A DNA stretch of 64,000 bases from Dictyoglomus turgidum DSM 6724 (GTDB taxonomy: Bacteria; Dictyoglomota; Dictyoglomia; Dictyoglomales; Dictyoglomaceae): assembly GCF_000021645.1 (NCBI RefSeq), contig NC_011661.1, forward strand, positions 218,723 through 282,722, written 5' to 3'. This document shows, piece after piece, positions 17,205 through 27,531 of this stretch (position 1 is the first letter of the stretch; the number at the start of each line of letters is the position of its first letter). The translations under genes and the position numbers were made by a program. The notes beneath the pieces were generated by a model. It ran no database searches. It was not told the origin of the DNA and worked only from the letters and a program-made list of their open reading frames with translations.

Positions 17205-18886
17205 GCCTTAAATTTTTAAATCCCCTTTTCTTATCTCTTCTTTCCTTAGAAATATTAGTGATAATCCTATACCTTATAAAACCAAAAAGATTAAGATTAA
17301 AGGTCCCAAGCCTAATTTTATGGGAAAAAGTTTTAAAAGAAGAACCTATTGGAAGATGGTTTAAAAAACTTCCTAAAAATTTAATCCTTCTTTTGCAAAT
17401 TTTAACTCTTCTTTTTATTATTCTTTACCTTTCAAAGCCTATACTCAGTTTTGAGAGAATATTAGGAAGACCTACAATATTTATATTAGACTCATCGGCG
17501 AGTATGACCTCAGAGGATATCTTTCCATCTCGCTTTGAGAGAGCAAAAATAGAGATTATTAATCTTTCTAAAAATATTCATAACAAAATCTCCCTCATTA
17601 TTGCTAAGGATAAACCATATCTTTTAACTTCAGCAGGAAAAAATTCCGATCTTGAAAGGATATTAAGCAGTGAAAAACCCTTCTTAGGAGAGGGAAATAT
17701 AAATTCTGCTATAACCTATGCAGAAAATCTCTTTCCTAAAGAATCTTGCGATATACATATATTCACTGATGGTACTGAAGAGCTCAATATTCCTAAAAAT
17801 TCTCAAAACAATTACTTTATACATGTAATTGGGAAAAAGGGGAGAAATCTTGGAATTATTGATGGAAGAGTATTTCAAAAAAATGAAAGAATCTCTCAGA
17901 TATTTTTGAAAATTGGAAACTTCAGTGATAAGTCAGAAGAGGTTCCAATAACTGTAAAGGAAAGCGGAAAAAACATTATTAAAACTAGAGCTTATTTACA
18001 ACCAAAGGAAATAAAGACCTTAACTTTTGAGATGCCATTGCTAAAAGGTAAAATTGAAGCATCCCTGGATATAAAAGATGATCTTTCAGAAGATAACACA
18101 GCCTACTTTTATATCCCTGACTTTTCCCACAAGATTCTAATGGTGAGTATGGGAAATCCCTTCTTAGAAAAGGCTTTAAGATCTATACCTGATACTAAGG
18201 TGGAGATAAAAAGGGATATTATGAATATAGAGTTTAAAAATTATGACTTTTTTATCTTTGATGGCTTAATTCCCTATTTTCAATTTCCTGGAAAATTCCT
18301 TTTTATAGGAGGATATCCAGGAATAGATCCTAATAAGATAGAGAAGATAGGAAAGGTAAAGATACTTTCCTGGGAAGACCATCCTATTTTAAGATTTGTA
18401 CAGCTTTATGGAATCCAAATAGATAATGCTTACATATTTAAGGACGAAAAATTAAGGCCTATTATATATTCCACAAGGGGTCCTGTAGGATATTATTTAA
18501 AAGAGGACAATATGGAGGGAATTATTCTTTCCTTTGATTTACTTTCTACATCTTGGATTTATCGTGATTCTTTTCCCCTCTTCATATACAATTTATTAAA
18601 ATATATGCTATCTTATGATCCCCAAAAACAAGTACAAGAAAACCTTAACTTTACAGGATTTTATGAAAATCCAGAAGACAAAAAAATCTATGCGATAAAT
18701 CTTTTTTCACAAAAAGAATCTACCATAGAACCCCAAATAACATCTCAAGAGGTTATCCTTGCTAAAAAAAGACCTAAGGAAAAAGCTTATGTTAATCTTG
18801 ATCTTTCCTATATATTCCTTTTCTTTGCTTTAATTGCCATAATTTTTGAGATGTTCCTTTATATGGGAGGAAGGATCTATACATGA
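17201..18886 (+). CDS. BatA-like membrane VWA protein
   Basis: 561 residues. The N-terminus matches the BatA N-terminal domain: FLNPLFLSLLSLEILVIILYL, basic residues, then a second helix LILLLQILTLLFIILYLSKP. A VWA domain follows with the metal-ion site DSSAS (FILDSSASMTSEDIF), then beta-rich modules and a C-terminal helix (VNLDLSYIFLFFALIAIIF). The domain between the helices should be periplasmic. It overlaps both neighbours by 4 bases. Confidence 0.85.
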   Translation: MSLKFLNPLFLSLLSLEILVIILYLIKPKRLRLKVPSLILWEKVLKEEPIGRWFKKLPKNLILLLQILTLLFIILYLSKPILSFERILGRPTIFILDSSASMTSEDIFPSRFERAKIEIINLSKNIHNKISLIIAKDKPYLLTSAGKNSDLERILSSEKPFLGEGNINSAITYAENLFPKESCDIHIFTDGTEELNIPKNSQNNYFIHVIGKKGRNLGIIDGRVFQKNERISQIFLKIGNFSDKSEEVPITVKESGKNIIKTRAYLQPKEIKTLTFEMPLLKGKIEASLDIKDDLSEDNTAYFYIPDFSHKILMVSMGNPFLEKALRSIPDTKVEIKRDIMNIEFKNYDFFIFDGLIPYFQFPGKFLFIGGYPGIDPNKIEKIGKVKILSWEDHPILRFVQLYGIQIDNAYIFKDEKLRPIIYSTRGPVGYYLKEDNMEGIILSFDLLSTSWIYRDSFPLFIYNLLKYMLSYDPQKQVQENLNFTGFYENPEDKKIYAINLFSQKESTIEPQITSQEVILAKKRPKEKAYVNLDLSYIFLFFALIAIIFEMFLYMGGRIYT

Positions 18887-21549
18887 TAAGCTTTGAAAAA
18901 CCCATATTTTTGGTCCTAATCCCTATAATATATTTCCTAATAAAAAGGTATAAGAAAAAAGCAATTTTAAGATCCATTGAGATTTTACTTATTCTCTTTT
19001 CCCTTTCAGGATTGCAAATAATGTCCTATTCTGATAGAGTAAACACTTTCTTTCTATTAGATCAGTCTGCCAGTATTCCTTCTTGGGAAAAAGAGCGAGC
19101 AATAGGTTTTATAAAAGAATCTCTGAATAGTAAAAAGAGCTACGATAGGGTAGGACTTGTGTCTTTTGCTGGAGATGTAAATGTGGAACAAGATCTCTCA
19201 GAAAATACTGATCTTTCTAACCTTTCAGGCATTAAAAATCCATATTTTACCAATATAGAAGAGGCTTTAAATAGAATACTTCTTATTAAACCTCAAGAAA
19301 AACCAGCAAGAGTAATCATCTTTAGTGATCTTCAAGAAAATGCAGGAAGAGTTTTAAACCTTGAAGATAGAATAAAGAGGAAAAAAATACAAATAGATAT
19401 ATTTCCATTAAACACTGCTTTCCATAAAGAGATATCCATAGAAAAAATTCAAAATTCTGATATAGGACATTTGGGACAAGAATTTCCTATCAGTATAAGA
19501 ATTAAAAGTTATGGTATAAAAGAAGCAAAATTAAAGATAAACTTTGACGGAACATCGCAAATACAGGATCTAAAAGATCTTCAAGAAGATAACATAATCT
19601 CTTTATCTCTTAAGGCTAAAAATACAGGACTAAAAGAGATAGAAGCAGAAATATATTCTCCTGAAGATACCTACAAAGAAAATAATATGGCATCATCCTA
19701 TATATACATTCAAGGAAAACCAAAAATTCTATATCTTGCAGGGAAAGATTTTAACCCTACTTTTGCAAAATCCCTTGTGATACAAGGCTGGAATGTGGTG
19801 ATTGACTTCAAACCTTATTCCCAAATTTCGAATCTAAATTCTTACCAAGGGGTAATTATGGATAATATTCCTCAAGAAGATCTACCTTTGGATAAAATGG
19901 AACTTCTTAAAAATTTTGTAATAGACAAAGGAGGTACATTACTAATCTTAGGAGGAGATAAAAGTTTTTCTGCAGGAAACTACCATGGAACTCCCTTAGA
20001 AGAAATATTGCCTTTAACTTTAAAACCAGAACAGATACTTAAAAAGAGTAATGTTGCCATAATTATAGTTCTTGATGCCTCGGGAAGTATGGGGAGTTAT
20101 TCTGGAGGAGACATGAAGATGGAGCTTGCAAAAGAATCGGCTCAGTTGGTCTTGGACCTTTTAGAAGATAAGGATTATTTTGGACTCATTGCCTTTGACC
20201 ATTCCTATCAATGGATTGTACCCTTACAACCCCTCACCAATAAAGAAGAGGCAGCAAGTTTAATATCAAGAATCTCTCCCGGAGGTGGTACCGCTCTATA
20301 TCCTCCTTTAAAATCTGCTGGAGAATCTCTCCTTAAGGTTCCTATAAAAAGTAAGCATATTATCGCTATCACTGATGGTCAAACAGAAGGAGGCGACTTT
20401 TATAACTTAGTAAGAAACTTGGCAAAATATAAAATTACTGTCTCAACCATAGGGATAGGAGAAGATGCCAATATACCCCTCTTAAAGGATATCGCTAATT
20501 GGGGGAATGGTAGATTTTATCACACATGGAATATAAGAAATCTTCCCCAACTCCTCCTCTCAGAAACAAAGGCTCTACTAAGATCTAACATCGTAGAAAA
20601 AAGCTTTATACCAAAATCTTTAGCAGATGAAAAAATAGAATTTCCACCATTAAAAGGATATGTGCTTACATCTTCAAGATACCCTTATCCTACTATACTT
20701 TCCTCTCCTGAGGGAGATCCTATCTTAGCAAAAGGACAATTTGGCCTTGGACAAGTAATAGCTTTCACTTCTGCTTTAAAAAACTACTGGGGAGATGAGT
20801 GGCTTAAGTGGAATAAATTAGGGAAATTTTTCAGTGAAATGTTAAGAGAAGCAATTCCTCATCAGGTATCCGAAATTCAAATTTCCATAAGGGAAGAGGA
20901 GGGGAAAGGTATTTTAAATATAGTTTATGCTGATAAAGATGGAAATTATATAAACTTTGCCAATTTGAAATATACCCTCACTGACATTCAGGGAAGAGAA
21001 ATAAAAGGAAGCTTCTATCAAAAGGCACCTGGGACCTATGAGGCTATATTTCCTATAGAAAAACTTGGGAAATATCAAATTACTATACAAGATAACGATA
21101 AAATCTTAGCTAAAATACCTTGGTCCTTTGGAAACTCAAAGGAGTTTATCCCAAAAACCTTTAATAAAGAATTAGCGCAAAAAATCACTTCTATATCTTC
21201 AGGAAAGATTATATCTTCTCCTTCCGATGTCTTTAGAAGAATGCCTTATTGGGATGCTGATAAAAAGGATCTCTCAACTCCCCTATTAATCTCTTGCGTA
21301 ATTCTCTTCCTCGTAGAACTTATTTCAAGAAGATGGAAAGAAATTCAAGAATTAATATTAAACCTTCTTGGTAAAATAAAAATAGTAGAAGATCAAGAAT
21401 GGTATAAGAAAGTAGAAAGTAAAATGATAGAAGAGTTTAACAAAAAGCCTACTCCCTCCATGCTTGAGACAGTAACCCTTGAACTTAGAGCAAGAATGTT
21501 TATAGCTCATCTTAAAGAGGAAGAAAGAAAAAGAAAGGAAAAGAAATGA
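18883..21549 (+). CDS. Large membrane protein with two VWA domains and a glutamine-amidotransferase-like domain
   Basis: 888 residues. Two N-terminal helices are followed by a first VWA-like domain (FFLLDQSASIPSWEKERA, D-x-S-x-S kept). A class I glutamine-amidotransferase-like domain comes next (KILYLAGKDFNPTFAKSL ... KGGTLLILGGDKSFSAGNY) without the catalytic Cys nucleophile elbow. A second full VWA follows (IIIVLDASGSMGSY; the later T of the metal site in GGGTALYPPL; and AITDGQTEGGDF). A C-terminal helix near residue 795 and a charged tail end the protein. This arrangement is known in uncharacterised proteins of MoxR/BatA operons. It overlaps the truncated kinase ORF by 4 bases. Confidence 0.85.
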   Translation: MISFEKPIFLVLIPIIYFLIKRYKKKAILRSIEILLILFSLSGLQIMSYSDRVNTFFLLDQSASIPSWEKERAIGFIKESLNSKKSYDRVGLVSFAGDVNVEQDLSENTDLSNLSGIKNPYFTNIEEALNRILLIKPQEKPARVIIFSDLQENAGRVLNLEDRIKRKKIQIDIFPLNTAFHKEISIEKIQNSDIGHLGQEFPISIRIKSYGIKEAKLKINFDGTSQIQDLKDLQEDNIISLSLKAKNTGLKEIEAEIYSPEDTYKENNMASSYIYIQGKPKILYLAGKDFNPTFAKSLVIQGWNVVIDFKPYSQISNLNSYQGVIMDNIPQEDLPLDKMELLKNFVIDKGGTLLILGGDKSFSAGNYHGTPLEEILPLTLKPEQILKKSNVAIIIVLDASGSMGSYSGGDMKMELAKESAQLVLDLLEDKDYFGLIAFDHSYQWIVPLQPLTNKEEAASLISRISPGGGTALYPPLKSAGESLLKVPIKSKHIIAITDGQTEGGDFYNLVRNLAKYKITVSTIGIGEDANIPLLKDIANWGNGRFYHTWNIRNLPQLLLSETKALLRSNIVEKSFIPKSLADEKIEFPPLKGYVLTSSRYPYPTILSSPEGDPILAKGQFGLGQVIAFTSALKNYWGDEWLKWNKLGKFFSEMLREAIPHQVSEIQISIREEEGKGILNIVYADKDGNYINFANLKYTLTDIQGREIKGSFYQKAPGTYEAIFPIEKLGKYQITIQDNDKILAKIPWSFGNSKEFIPKTFNKELAQKITSISSGKIISSPSDVFRRMPYWDADKKDLSTPLLISCVILFLVELISRRWKEIQELILNLLGKIKIVEDQEWYKKVESKMIEEFNKKPTPSMLETVTLELRARMFIAHLKEEERKRKEKK

Positions 21550-22013
21550 AGGAGAAAGAAAGCTTAAGTAAATTTTTAATAAAAGCCCAAGAGGATGCAA
21601 TTAATCTCATAAATAAAACCATAGAAGAAGTACGAGATATATCTCTGAATTTAAGACCATCTCTGCTTGACAATTTAGGACTTCTATCTGCCCTAAAATG
21701 GTACATACAAAAGCAGACAGAAAGAGCCAATATAAATATTGAATACAAATTTAATTTTAATGAAGAAAAACTTGAAAAAGACTATGCTATCTCGGTGTTT
21801 CGTATCATACAAGAAGGCATCACAAATGCTATAAGACATGCCAATGCCAAAAACATTTATGTAGAGATAAAAGAAGAAAATAAAATAGTTGAGATAACTA
21901 TAAAAGATGATGGCATAGGCCTTAATGTAGATGAGATATGGAAAGTAAAAGAAAGGGCAGAACTGTTAGGAGGAAAAATAGCTCTCAATAGTGAAATAGG
22001 GAAAGGGACATAG
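21546..22013 (+). pseudogene. Truncated NarL-type sensor histidine kinase (no phospho-accepting His, premature TAG)
   Basis: The product starts in mid-DHp domain (INKTIEEVRDISLNLRPSLL then DNLGLLSALKWYI) and runs through an HATPase_c domain with N box (IQEGITNAIRHA), DDGIGL and a final GKGT. The segment that carries the H box in HisKA_3 kinases and any sensor domain are missing. The start abuts the end of the VWA gene, so the 5' part has been lost. At the other end, GKGT is followed by TAG (22011-22013) and then IKVCFTID and TGA (22038-22040). A single change of AAG to TAG removed the last strand. This is a remnant rather than a working kinase. Confidence 0.8.
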
Positions 22014-22044
22014 ATAAAAGTTTGTTTTACTATAGATTGACCCC

Positions 22045-22617
22045 ATGTCTATTAAAGTCTTAATTGCTGATGACCATACTTTAGTGAGAGAAGGAATTAA
22101 AGCTCTCCTAAAAGAAAGGGGAGAAATTGAGGTCATTGATAGTTGCAAGTACAGGAAACGAAATCATCTCAAAGACAAAAGAATTAAATCCTGATATTAT
22201 TCTCCTTGATATATCTATGCCTGAGGTAGAAAATCTTTCCTTCTGTAAAAAGATCAAAGAAATTTCTCCCAATACTAAAATAATAATTCTTACCATGCAT
22301 TTTTCAGAGGAATATGTAAAAGAGGCTTTCAAAAATGGCGCAGAAGGATACATATTAAAGGACTCATCCTTCTCAGAGCTTGAAATAGCAATTAAGTCAG
22401 TATTTGAAGGACATACCTACATAACCCCTAAGGTGTCCAAGGTAATTATAAAGGACTATCTTCAAAAAGAGCAAAATCCACTAAAACTCTCACCGAAAGA
22501 CAAAAAGAGATCCTAAAACTTATAGCAGAAGGCTACTCCTCAAAAGAAATTGCCTACAAGCTTAATATAAGCATTAAAACTGTAGAAGCTCATAAATCTC
22601 AAATAGAGGAAATAACA
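22045..22617 (+). pseudogene. NarL/LuxR-type response regulator, two frameshifts and truncated HTH
   Basis: ATG at 22045 encodes IKVLIADDHTLVREGIKALL, a normal receiver start. One extra base at about 22141 shifts the frame; deleting it restores EVIDVASTGNEIISKTKELN and the phospho-acceptor block DIILLDISMP. A missing A in the AAAA run at 22483-22486 shifts it again; restoring it gives [20 protein letters not shown]. The LuxR-type HTH then ends early ([10 protein letters not shown]) and runs in frame straight into the next gene's start at 22618, so the last helix has been deleted. With the kinase remnant upstream, this was a NarX/NarL-style pair. Confidence 0.82.
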
Positions 22618-23004
22618 ATGGTTAAAGTCTTTATCATAGATGATAGCAAAGATTTTATAAATTCAGCAATAAAACTCCTTACCGAAGAGGGAATTGAGGT
22701 AATAGGCTATGCCTACTCTGGAAAAGAAGGGATTGAAAGTCTTCAAAACTTAAATCCTGATATTGTATTTGTAGATATAGTAATGCCTGATATGGATGGA
22801 TTCTCAGTAATAAAAGAGCTTAAAAAACTAAACAATCCTTTTAAAACCGTAATTCTGACCTTATATGATAATGACGAATACAGAAAAGTAAGTGAGGAAA
22901 TAGCAGACGGATTTGTCTCTAAATCTGACTTTTTCTCAAAGATAAAAGAAATATTAGAAGGCATCCTAAGAGAAGAGAAAAAGAAAACCATATATAAGAA
23001 ATGA
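22618..23004 (+). CDS. Response-regulator receiver domain (front part of a REC-HEAT-PAS-GGDEF gene)
   Basis: 128 residues. The receiver domain is complete: acidic pair in FIIDDSKDF, phospho-acceptor in [18 protein letters not shown] in KTVILTLYD and K in [13 protein letters not shown] lies 8 bases before the ATG. After residue ~120 the frame runs through GAGAAAAAGAAAACC and stops. Removing one A from this run continues as [16 protein letters not shown], the start of the HEAT repeats downstream. The intact ancestor was therefore one protein of roughly 650 residues ending in GGDEF. Confidence 0.8.
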   Translation: MVKVFIIDDSKDFINSAIKLLTEEGIEVIGYAYSGKEGIESLQNLNPDIVFVDIVMPDMDGFSVIKELKKLNNPFKTVILTLYDNDEYRKVSEEIADGFVSKSDFFSKIKEILEGILREEKKKTIYKK

Positions 23005-24572
23005 ACTTGTAGAAGTTTTTGTAAAATATGGAAAATCCATAATACCTATCCTTATAGAGAGGCTAAAGGAGGAGGATTTAGAAATAAAATCCTCTACCAT
23101 TATTGCCTTAGGAAGAATAGGAGACAAATCTGTTGTGCCTCATATAGTTGAAGTCTTAAACAATCACGAAGAATTAGCAGTGGTATGTGCTGGAGCTCTT
23201 GCGAAAATAGGGGATAAAAGTGCCTTATGTCAGACAAGCTATAATATCCGCATTAAATTCTATAGGACATCCTTCTATGCCAGAAAGGATAAAAAAGCTT
23301 CTTAAAAGTGAAAATCCTTATGAAAGAGAGTCTGCAGTAAAAATCGCAGGATACTTTGGATATGAAGAATGTAAAGAAGAAATTTTTAATTTGGTAAATG
23401 ACAAAGACGAAGAGGTAAGAAAAGTAGCATACGAGAACATAGTCTTCTTTGAAGATGAGAAAATTTTCGAAATATTAAAAGAAGGTTTAGAAAAAGAAAA
23501 AAGAAAAGTGCGAGAGGTAATAGCAAGATCATTAATTTATTTAGGTAAAGATAAGGCTTTACCTCTCGTTGAAATAGCTCTAAGAGACTCATCTCCATGG
23601 GTAAGATATTACGGAGTTAAATCTCTGATTCATCATAATCCTCCTGATCTTTTAAGTATCCTACAAGATCTTCTTTCTAAAGAAGATACCACTCTTGTAA
23701 AAATAATCATCATAGAGTCTATTGGAAAAACAGGAAATGTAAAGGCTATTGATATCTTAAAAATGTTAATGGACACCAACGACAAGGATTTACTCCTTGC
23801 AGAACAATCTTTAGTAGGACTTAAAACCTTTAATGATTTTCTCAATTATATCTATGAAGAAGATAGAGAAAGATTCAAACAAAGATATCACGAGCTCTTA
23901 GATAAGACTTTTGAATATATTATAGATGAGTTCAAAATTAAAAAGGGAAAGGATATAGCATATATTGAGATGTCTATGGTAGGAATAATGTATAAAGGAA
24001 AGCCTGCCATTTTAGGAACTACCCTTGACATAACTTATAGAAAAAAGATGGAAGAGGAATTAAAAATATTATCCATTACAGATCCTTTAACAGGACTTTA
24101 TAACAGACGTGGCTTTATCACCTTAGCAGATCACACTTTAAATCTTGTAAAAAGATTAAATAAAAAAGCTATAATCTTATTTATAGACCTTGATTATATG
24201 AAATGGATTAATGATAATTTAGGACATAATGTAGGAGATCAAGCATTAATTGATGTTGCTAACATACTTACCTCTACCTTTAGGCAAAACGATCTTATCG
24301 CAAGAATTGGAGGGGACGAATTTGTAGTACTTGGAATTATTGGAGAAGAAAACCATAAGGAGAAGATAATTGAAAGACTGACAGAAAAAGTAAAAGAATT
24401 CAACACCAAAGAAAAAAGACCCTACAAGCTGTCTTTAAGTGTAGGTTATGTAGTATACGATCCTGAAAATCCTAAAACCCTTGAAGAACTTCTCCAGCTC
24501 GCAGACCAATTAATGTACGAAGAGAAAAGACTAAAGAAACAAAACAGCCAATATCCCTTTGGAAGGCGCTAA
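23003..24572 (+). pseudogene. HEAT-repeat - PAS - GGDEF (diguanylate cyclase) segment, frameshifted
   Basis: From 23003 HEAT/PBS-type helical repeats are readable ([41 protein letters not shown]). One extra A in AAAA at 23216-23219 breaks the frame; removing it gives GDKVPYVRQAIISALNS. The second frame starts at a GTG at 23220 and is then open to 24572. It continues the repeats, passes a PAS C-terminal half (YRKKMEEELKILSITD at its border) and ends in a GGDEF domain with an intact active site (ARIGGDEFVV). The cyclase domain could still be made from an internal start, but not linked to the receiver unless ribosomes or polymerase slip. Confidence 0.8.
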
Positions 24573-24578
24573 TAATTC

Positions 24579-25847
24579 TTATCTTTTCCTTTGCTCAAAT
24601 AACCAGTCTATAACTTCTTCATTGTCATAGACTGGTATCCAAGAGGCATGGGGGTGATAACCCATTCTCTCCATCTCTCCCCACAAAAACTCCGTATACT
24701 TTACCTTTCCCCCTATTTCTACAAGCCTTTTTACTACCGATCTTGAAAATTCCACACTTACCAAATTGTCGTCTTCGGCATGAAAGATCCAAAGAGGAAT
24801 GTCTCTTATCCTTTCAAGATTATTTATGTCTGCTCCCCCACATATGGGGATCGCTCCTGCAAAGAGCTCTGGATGTTCTATAAGAAGAGCAAAGGTACCA
24901 AAACCCCCCATAGAAAGTCCTGTTAAATAAATCCTATTAGAATCAATATTTTCCTCACTTATAATCTTCCTAATCAAATTTGCAACAGCAAGAAGAGTTT
25001 TTGTAGGTTTAAAGGGATTACCCCTCATAAGAAGCTCAGTCCAACTACTATCTGCAGGACACTGAGGAGCAAGAACAAAACAAGGGTGCTCTGCTTGCTG
25101 TCCTGGCTCTGCAAAAGTTACCGCACCTCTATACCATGCTATATGTAGAAAATTATCATTTCCCCTTTCTCCTGCACCATGTAAAAATACCACAAGAGGA
25201 TATTTTTTATTTTTATCTATATTTTTAGGCACATAAAATCTATAAGGAAGAATAACTCCCAAATCCTTATCCTCATAAATCAAAGCTTTAAATTCATCTA
25301 TTATAAGATGTCTCTCTTCAGAAGTAATCAATGAAAAGGGCATAATTTCTTTTCCATCTACACTCTTAATACTCACCTTCTGCTCTATTTCGTATTCTAA
25401 CTTTAATCTTTTTGAAAGAAATCTTTGAGGATCAAAAGTAGCAGTAACAGCCGAAGGTTCCTTAGGATTTAATTCTAAAACTAAAAACCTTCCTTGATTA
25501 GTAAAGGGAGCAGGTAACAACTCTCCATTATTGTTAGCATAAACTTTTTTAATACTTCTTTCCACAAATTTCCCCTCAAGTTTTGTCTTTACTGAAAACA
25601 TGTTTAGATTTAAATTTCCAGCATTTATCTCCGCATCATATTCCAAAACTACCGCTACAACCCTCTCCCCTTCAGGCATAACTCTCGTTACTATAGTTGC
25701 CCTTGGTATATTATGAGGAGTTAATACTTCAGACATTTTACCCTCCACAAAAACAGCATAATTTGTGAATATTATACCACCACAAAAGAGAGTAAGAAAG
25801 AAGAGGGCTGGGAGCATAAATCCCAACCCTCCATTACTTCTCATCAT
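24579..25847 (-). CDS. Secreted alpha/beta-hydrolase esterase with N-terminal beta domain (EstA/feruloyl-esterase-like)
   Basis: About 422 residues from the ATG at 25847 or 25844; an upstream ATG at 25889 lies inside xynB. A hydrophobic N-terminal segment (MLPALFFLTLFCGGIIF) leads to an immunoglobulin-like beta domain and then a catalytic domain. The oxyanion region is FLHGAGERG, the nucleophile elbow GLSMGGFG, the acid probably in FHAEDDNLV, and the His in YHPHASW. This matches thermophilic EstA-type carboxylesterases. It is directly downstream of xylanase xynB (9 bases), so the pair probably removes ester side groups and cleaves the xylan backbone outside the cell. Confidence 0.85.
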   Translation of the reverse strand: MMRSNGGLGFMLPALFFLTLFCGGIIFTNYAVFVEGKMSEVLTPHNIPRATIVTRVMPEGERVVAVVLEYDAEINAGNLNLNMFSVKTKLEGKFVERSIKKVYANNNGELLPAPFTNQGRFLVLELNPKEPSAVTATFDPQRFLSKRLKLEYEIEQKVSIKSVDGKEIMPFSLITSEERHLIIDEFKALIYEDKDLGVILPYRFYVPKNIDKNKKYPLVVFLHGAGERGNDNFLHIAWYRGAVTFAEPGQQAEHPCFVLAPQCPADSSWTELLMRGNPFKPTKTLLAVANLIRKIISEENIDSNRIYLTGLSMGGFGTFALLIEHPELFAGAIPICGGADINNLERIRDIPLWIFHAEDDNLVSVEFSRSVVKRLVEIGGKVKYTEFLWGEMERMGYHPHASWIPVYDNEEVIDWLFEQRKR

Positions 25848-25852
25848 CCCAG

Positions 25853-26929
<1,077 letters not shown>

Positions 26930-26943
26930 TTATTTTTTTATTA

Positions 26944-26975
26944 CCCCTTTAAGGGCTACTTAGCCCAATAGGGGG
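26944..26975 (-). promoter_or_regulatory. Nested stem-loop in the xynB 5' leader
   Basis: On the minus strand the leader reads CCCCT-att-GGGCTA-ag-TAGCCC-tta...AGGGG, so an outer 5-bp stem encloses a perfect 6-bp inner stem. It lies about 20-40 nt upstream of the ribosome-binding region and 40-70 nt after the predicted transcription start. It could stabilise the mRNA at high temperature or act as an attenuator. No known riboswitch was recognised. Confidence 0.5.
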
Positions 26976-27021
26976 TCCACTTTTAAAATCGTTTTTACAA
27001 ACCTTTAAATTTTGATTAAAA

Positions 27022-27050
27022 ATTTTATACTAAGAAGAATACCTTGTCAA
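27022..27050 (-). promoter_or_regulatory. Consensus promoter of xynB
   Basis: Minus-strand TTGACA (27050-27045), a 17-base spacer and TAAAAT (27027-27022), preceded by GTA. The predicted start near 27015 gives a leader of about 100 nt, in contrast to the many leaderless genes in the window. Confidence 0.75.
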
Positions 27051-27417
27051 TATACTGAAAAAAATTACACCATGAAATTAATTTTGTAATAAAAGCCTTT
27101 AAAACAATAAAAAAAATTAATGAAACTATTTTTATACTTTTTAAAATATACTATATTTAATTCCTACTTAAAGGGAGCCTGTTTTAAAAAATTTTAGATG
27201 GGTAAAAAAGATAGCCTTAAATGGAATATCATCCAGCAACAAAAGATCTATGTGGCAAAATAAAGGTAAAAAGAATAGAGAATTTTAAAAGTTAACTTAT
27301 TTTAATCTCCTGCAAGGAGCTCATCAGGTATCTAAATAGAGCGGTAGATAGAATAGATACAAAGAAAATCCCTGTAATAGACTTTTGAAAGTTTTCTCTT
27401 TGTGTGTTTAAAAAGTG
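27051..27417. other. Intergenic AT-rich stretch without a supported gene
   Basis: No convincing gene in about 370 bases. Two short coding-like fragments appear on the plus strand. One at ~27198-27263 starts MGKKDSLKWNII. The other, at ~27298-27390, reads KELIRYLNRAVDRIDTKKI and ends at a TGA. They may be remnants of a lost gene at the left edge of the secreted-protein islet, but neither could be assigned to a family. Confidence 0.3.
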
Positions 27418-27426
27418 TGGTATAAT
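27418..27426 (+). promoter_or_regulatory. Extended -10 promoter of the secreted-protein islet
   Basis: TGGTATAAT is a perfect extended -10 element. No good -35 is present at normal spacing. Transcription should start at about 27433, exactly at the left arm of a 16-bp inverted repeat. Confidence 0.6.
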
Positions 27427-27434
27427 TAAAATGG

Positions 27435-27487
27435 AATTTAAGATTTTAAATCATACCCTCAATTAATACTCTTTAAAATCTTAAATT
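27435..27487 (+). repeat. 16-bp perfect inverted repeat at the transcript start (5' hairpin)
   Basis: AATTTAAGATTTTAAA (27435-27450) is repeated in inverse orientation at 27472-27487, separated by 21 bases. It would fold at the extreme 5' end of the mRNA that starts near 27433. It could protect the transcript from decay or serve as a DNA-level operator. The coding start lies 45 bases further on. Confidence 0.6.
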
Positions 27488-27531
27488 TCAAGAGAGAAAA
27501 GTAGGGGAATTTTTTAATTAGGGGGAGGAGA

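Noticed and set aside
27198-27390. Short coding-like pieces (MGKKDSLKWNII..., ...RYLNRAVDRIDTKKI) as a gene
   Set aside because: Too short, in different frames, no ribosome-binding site and no recognisable family; mentioned only as possible remnants.
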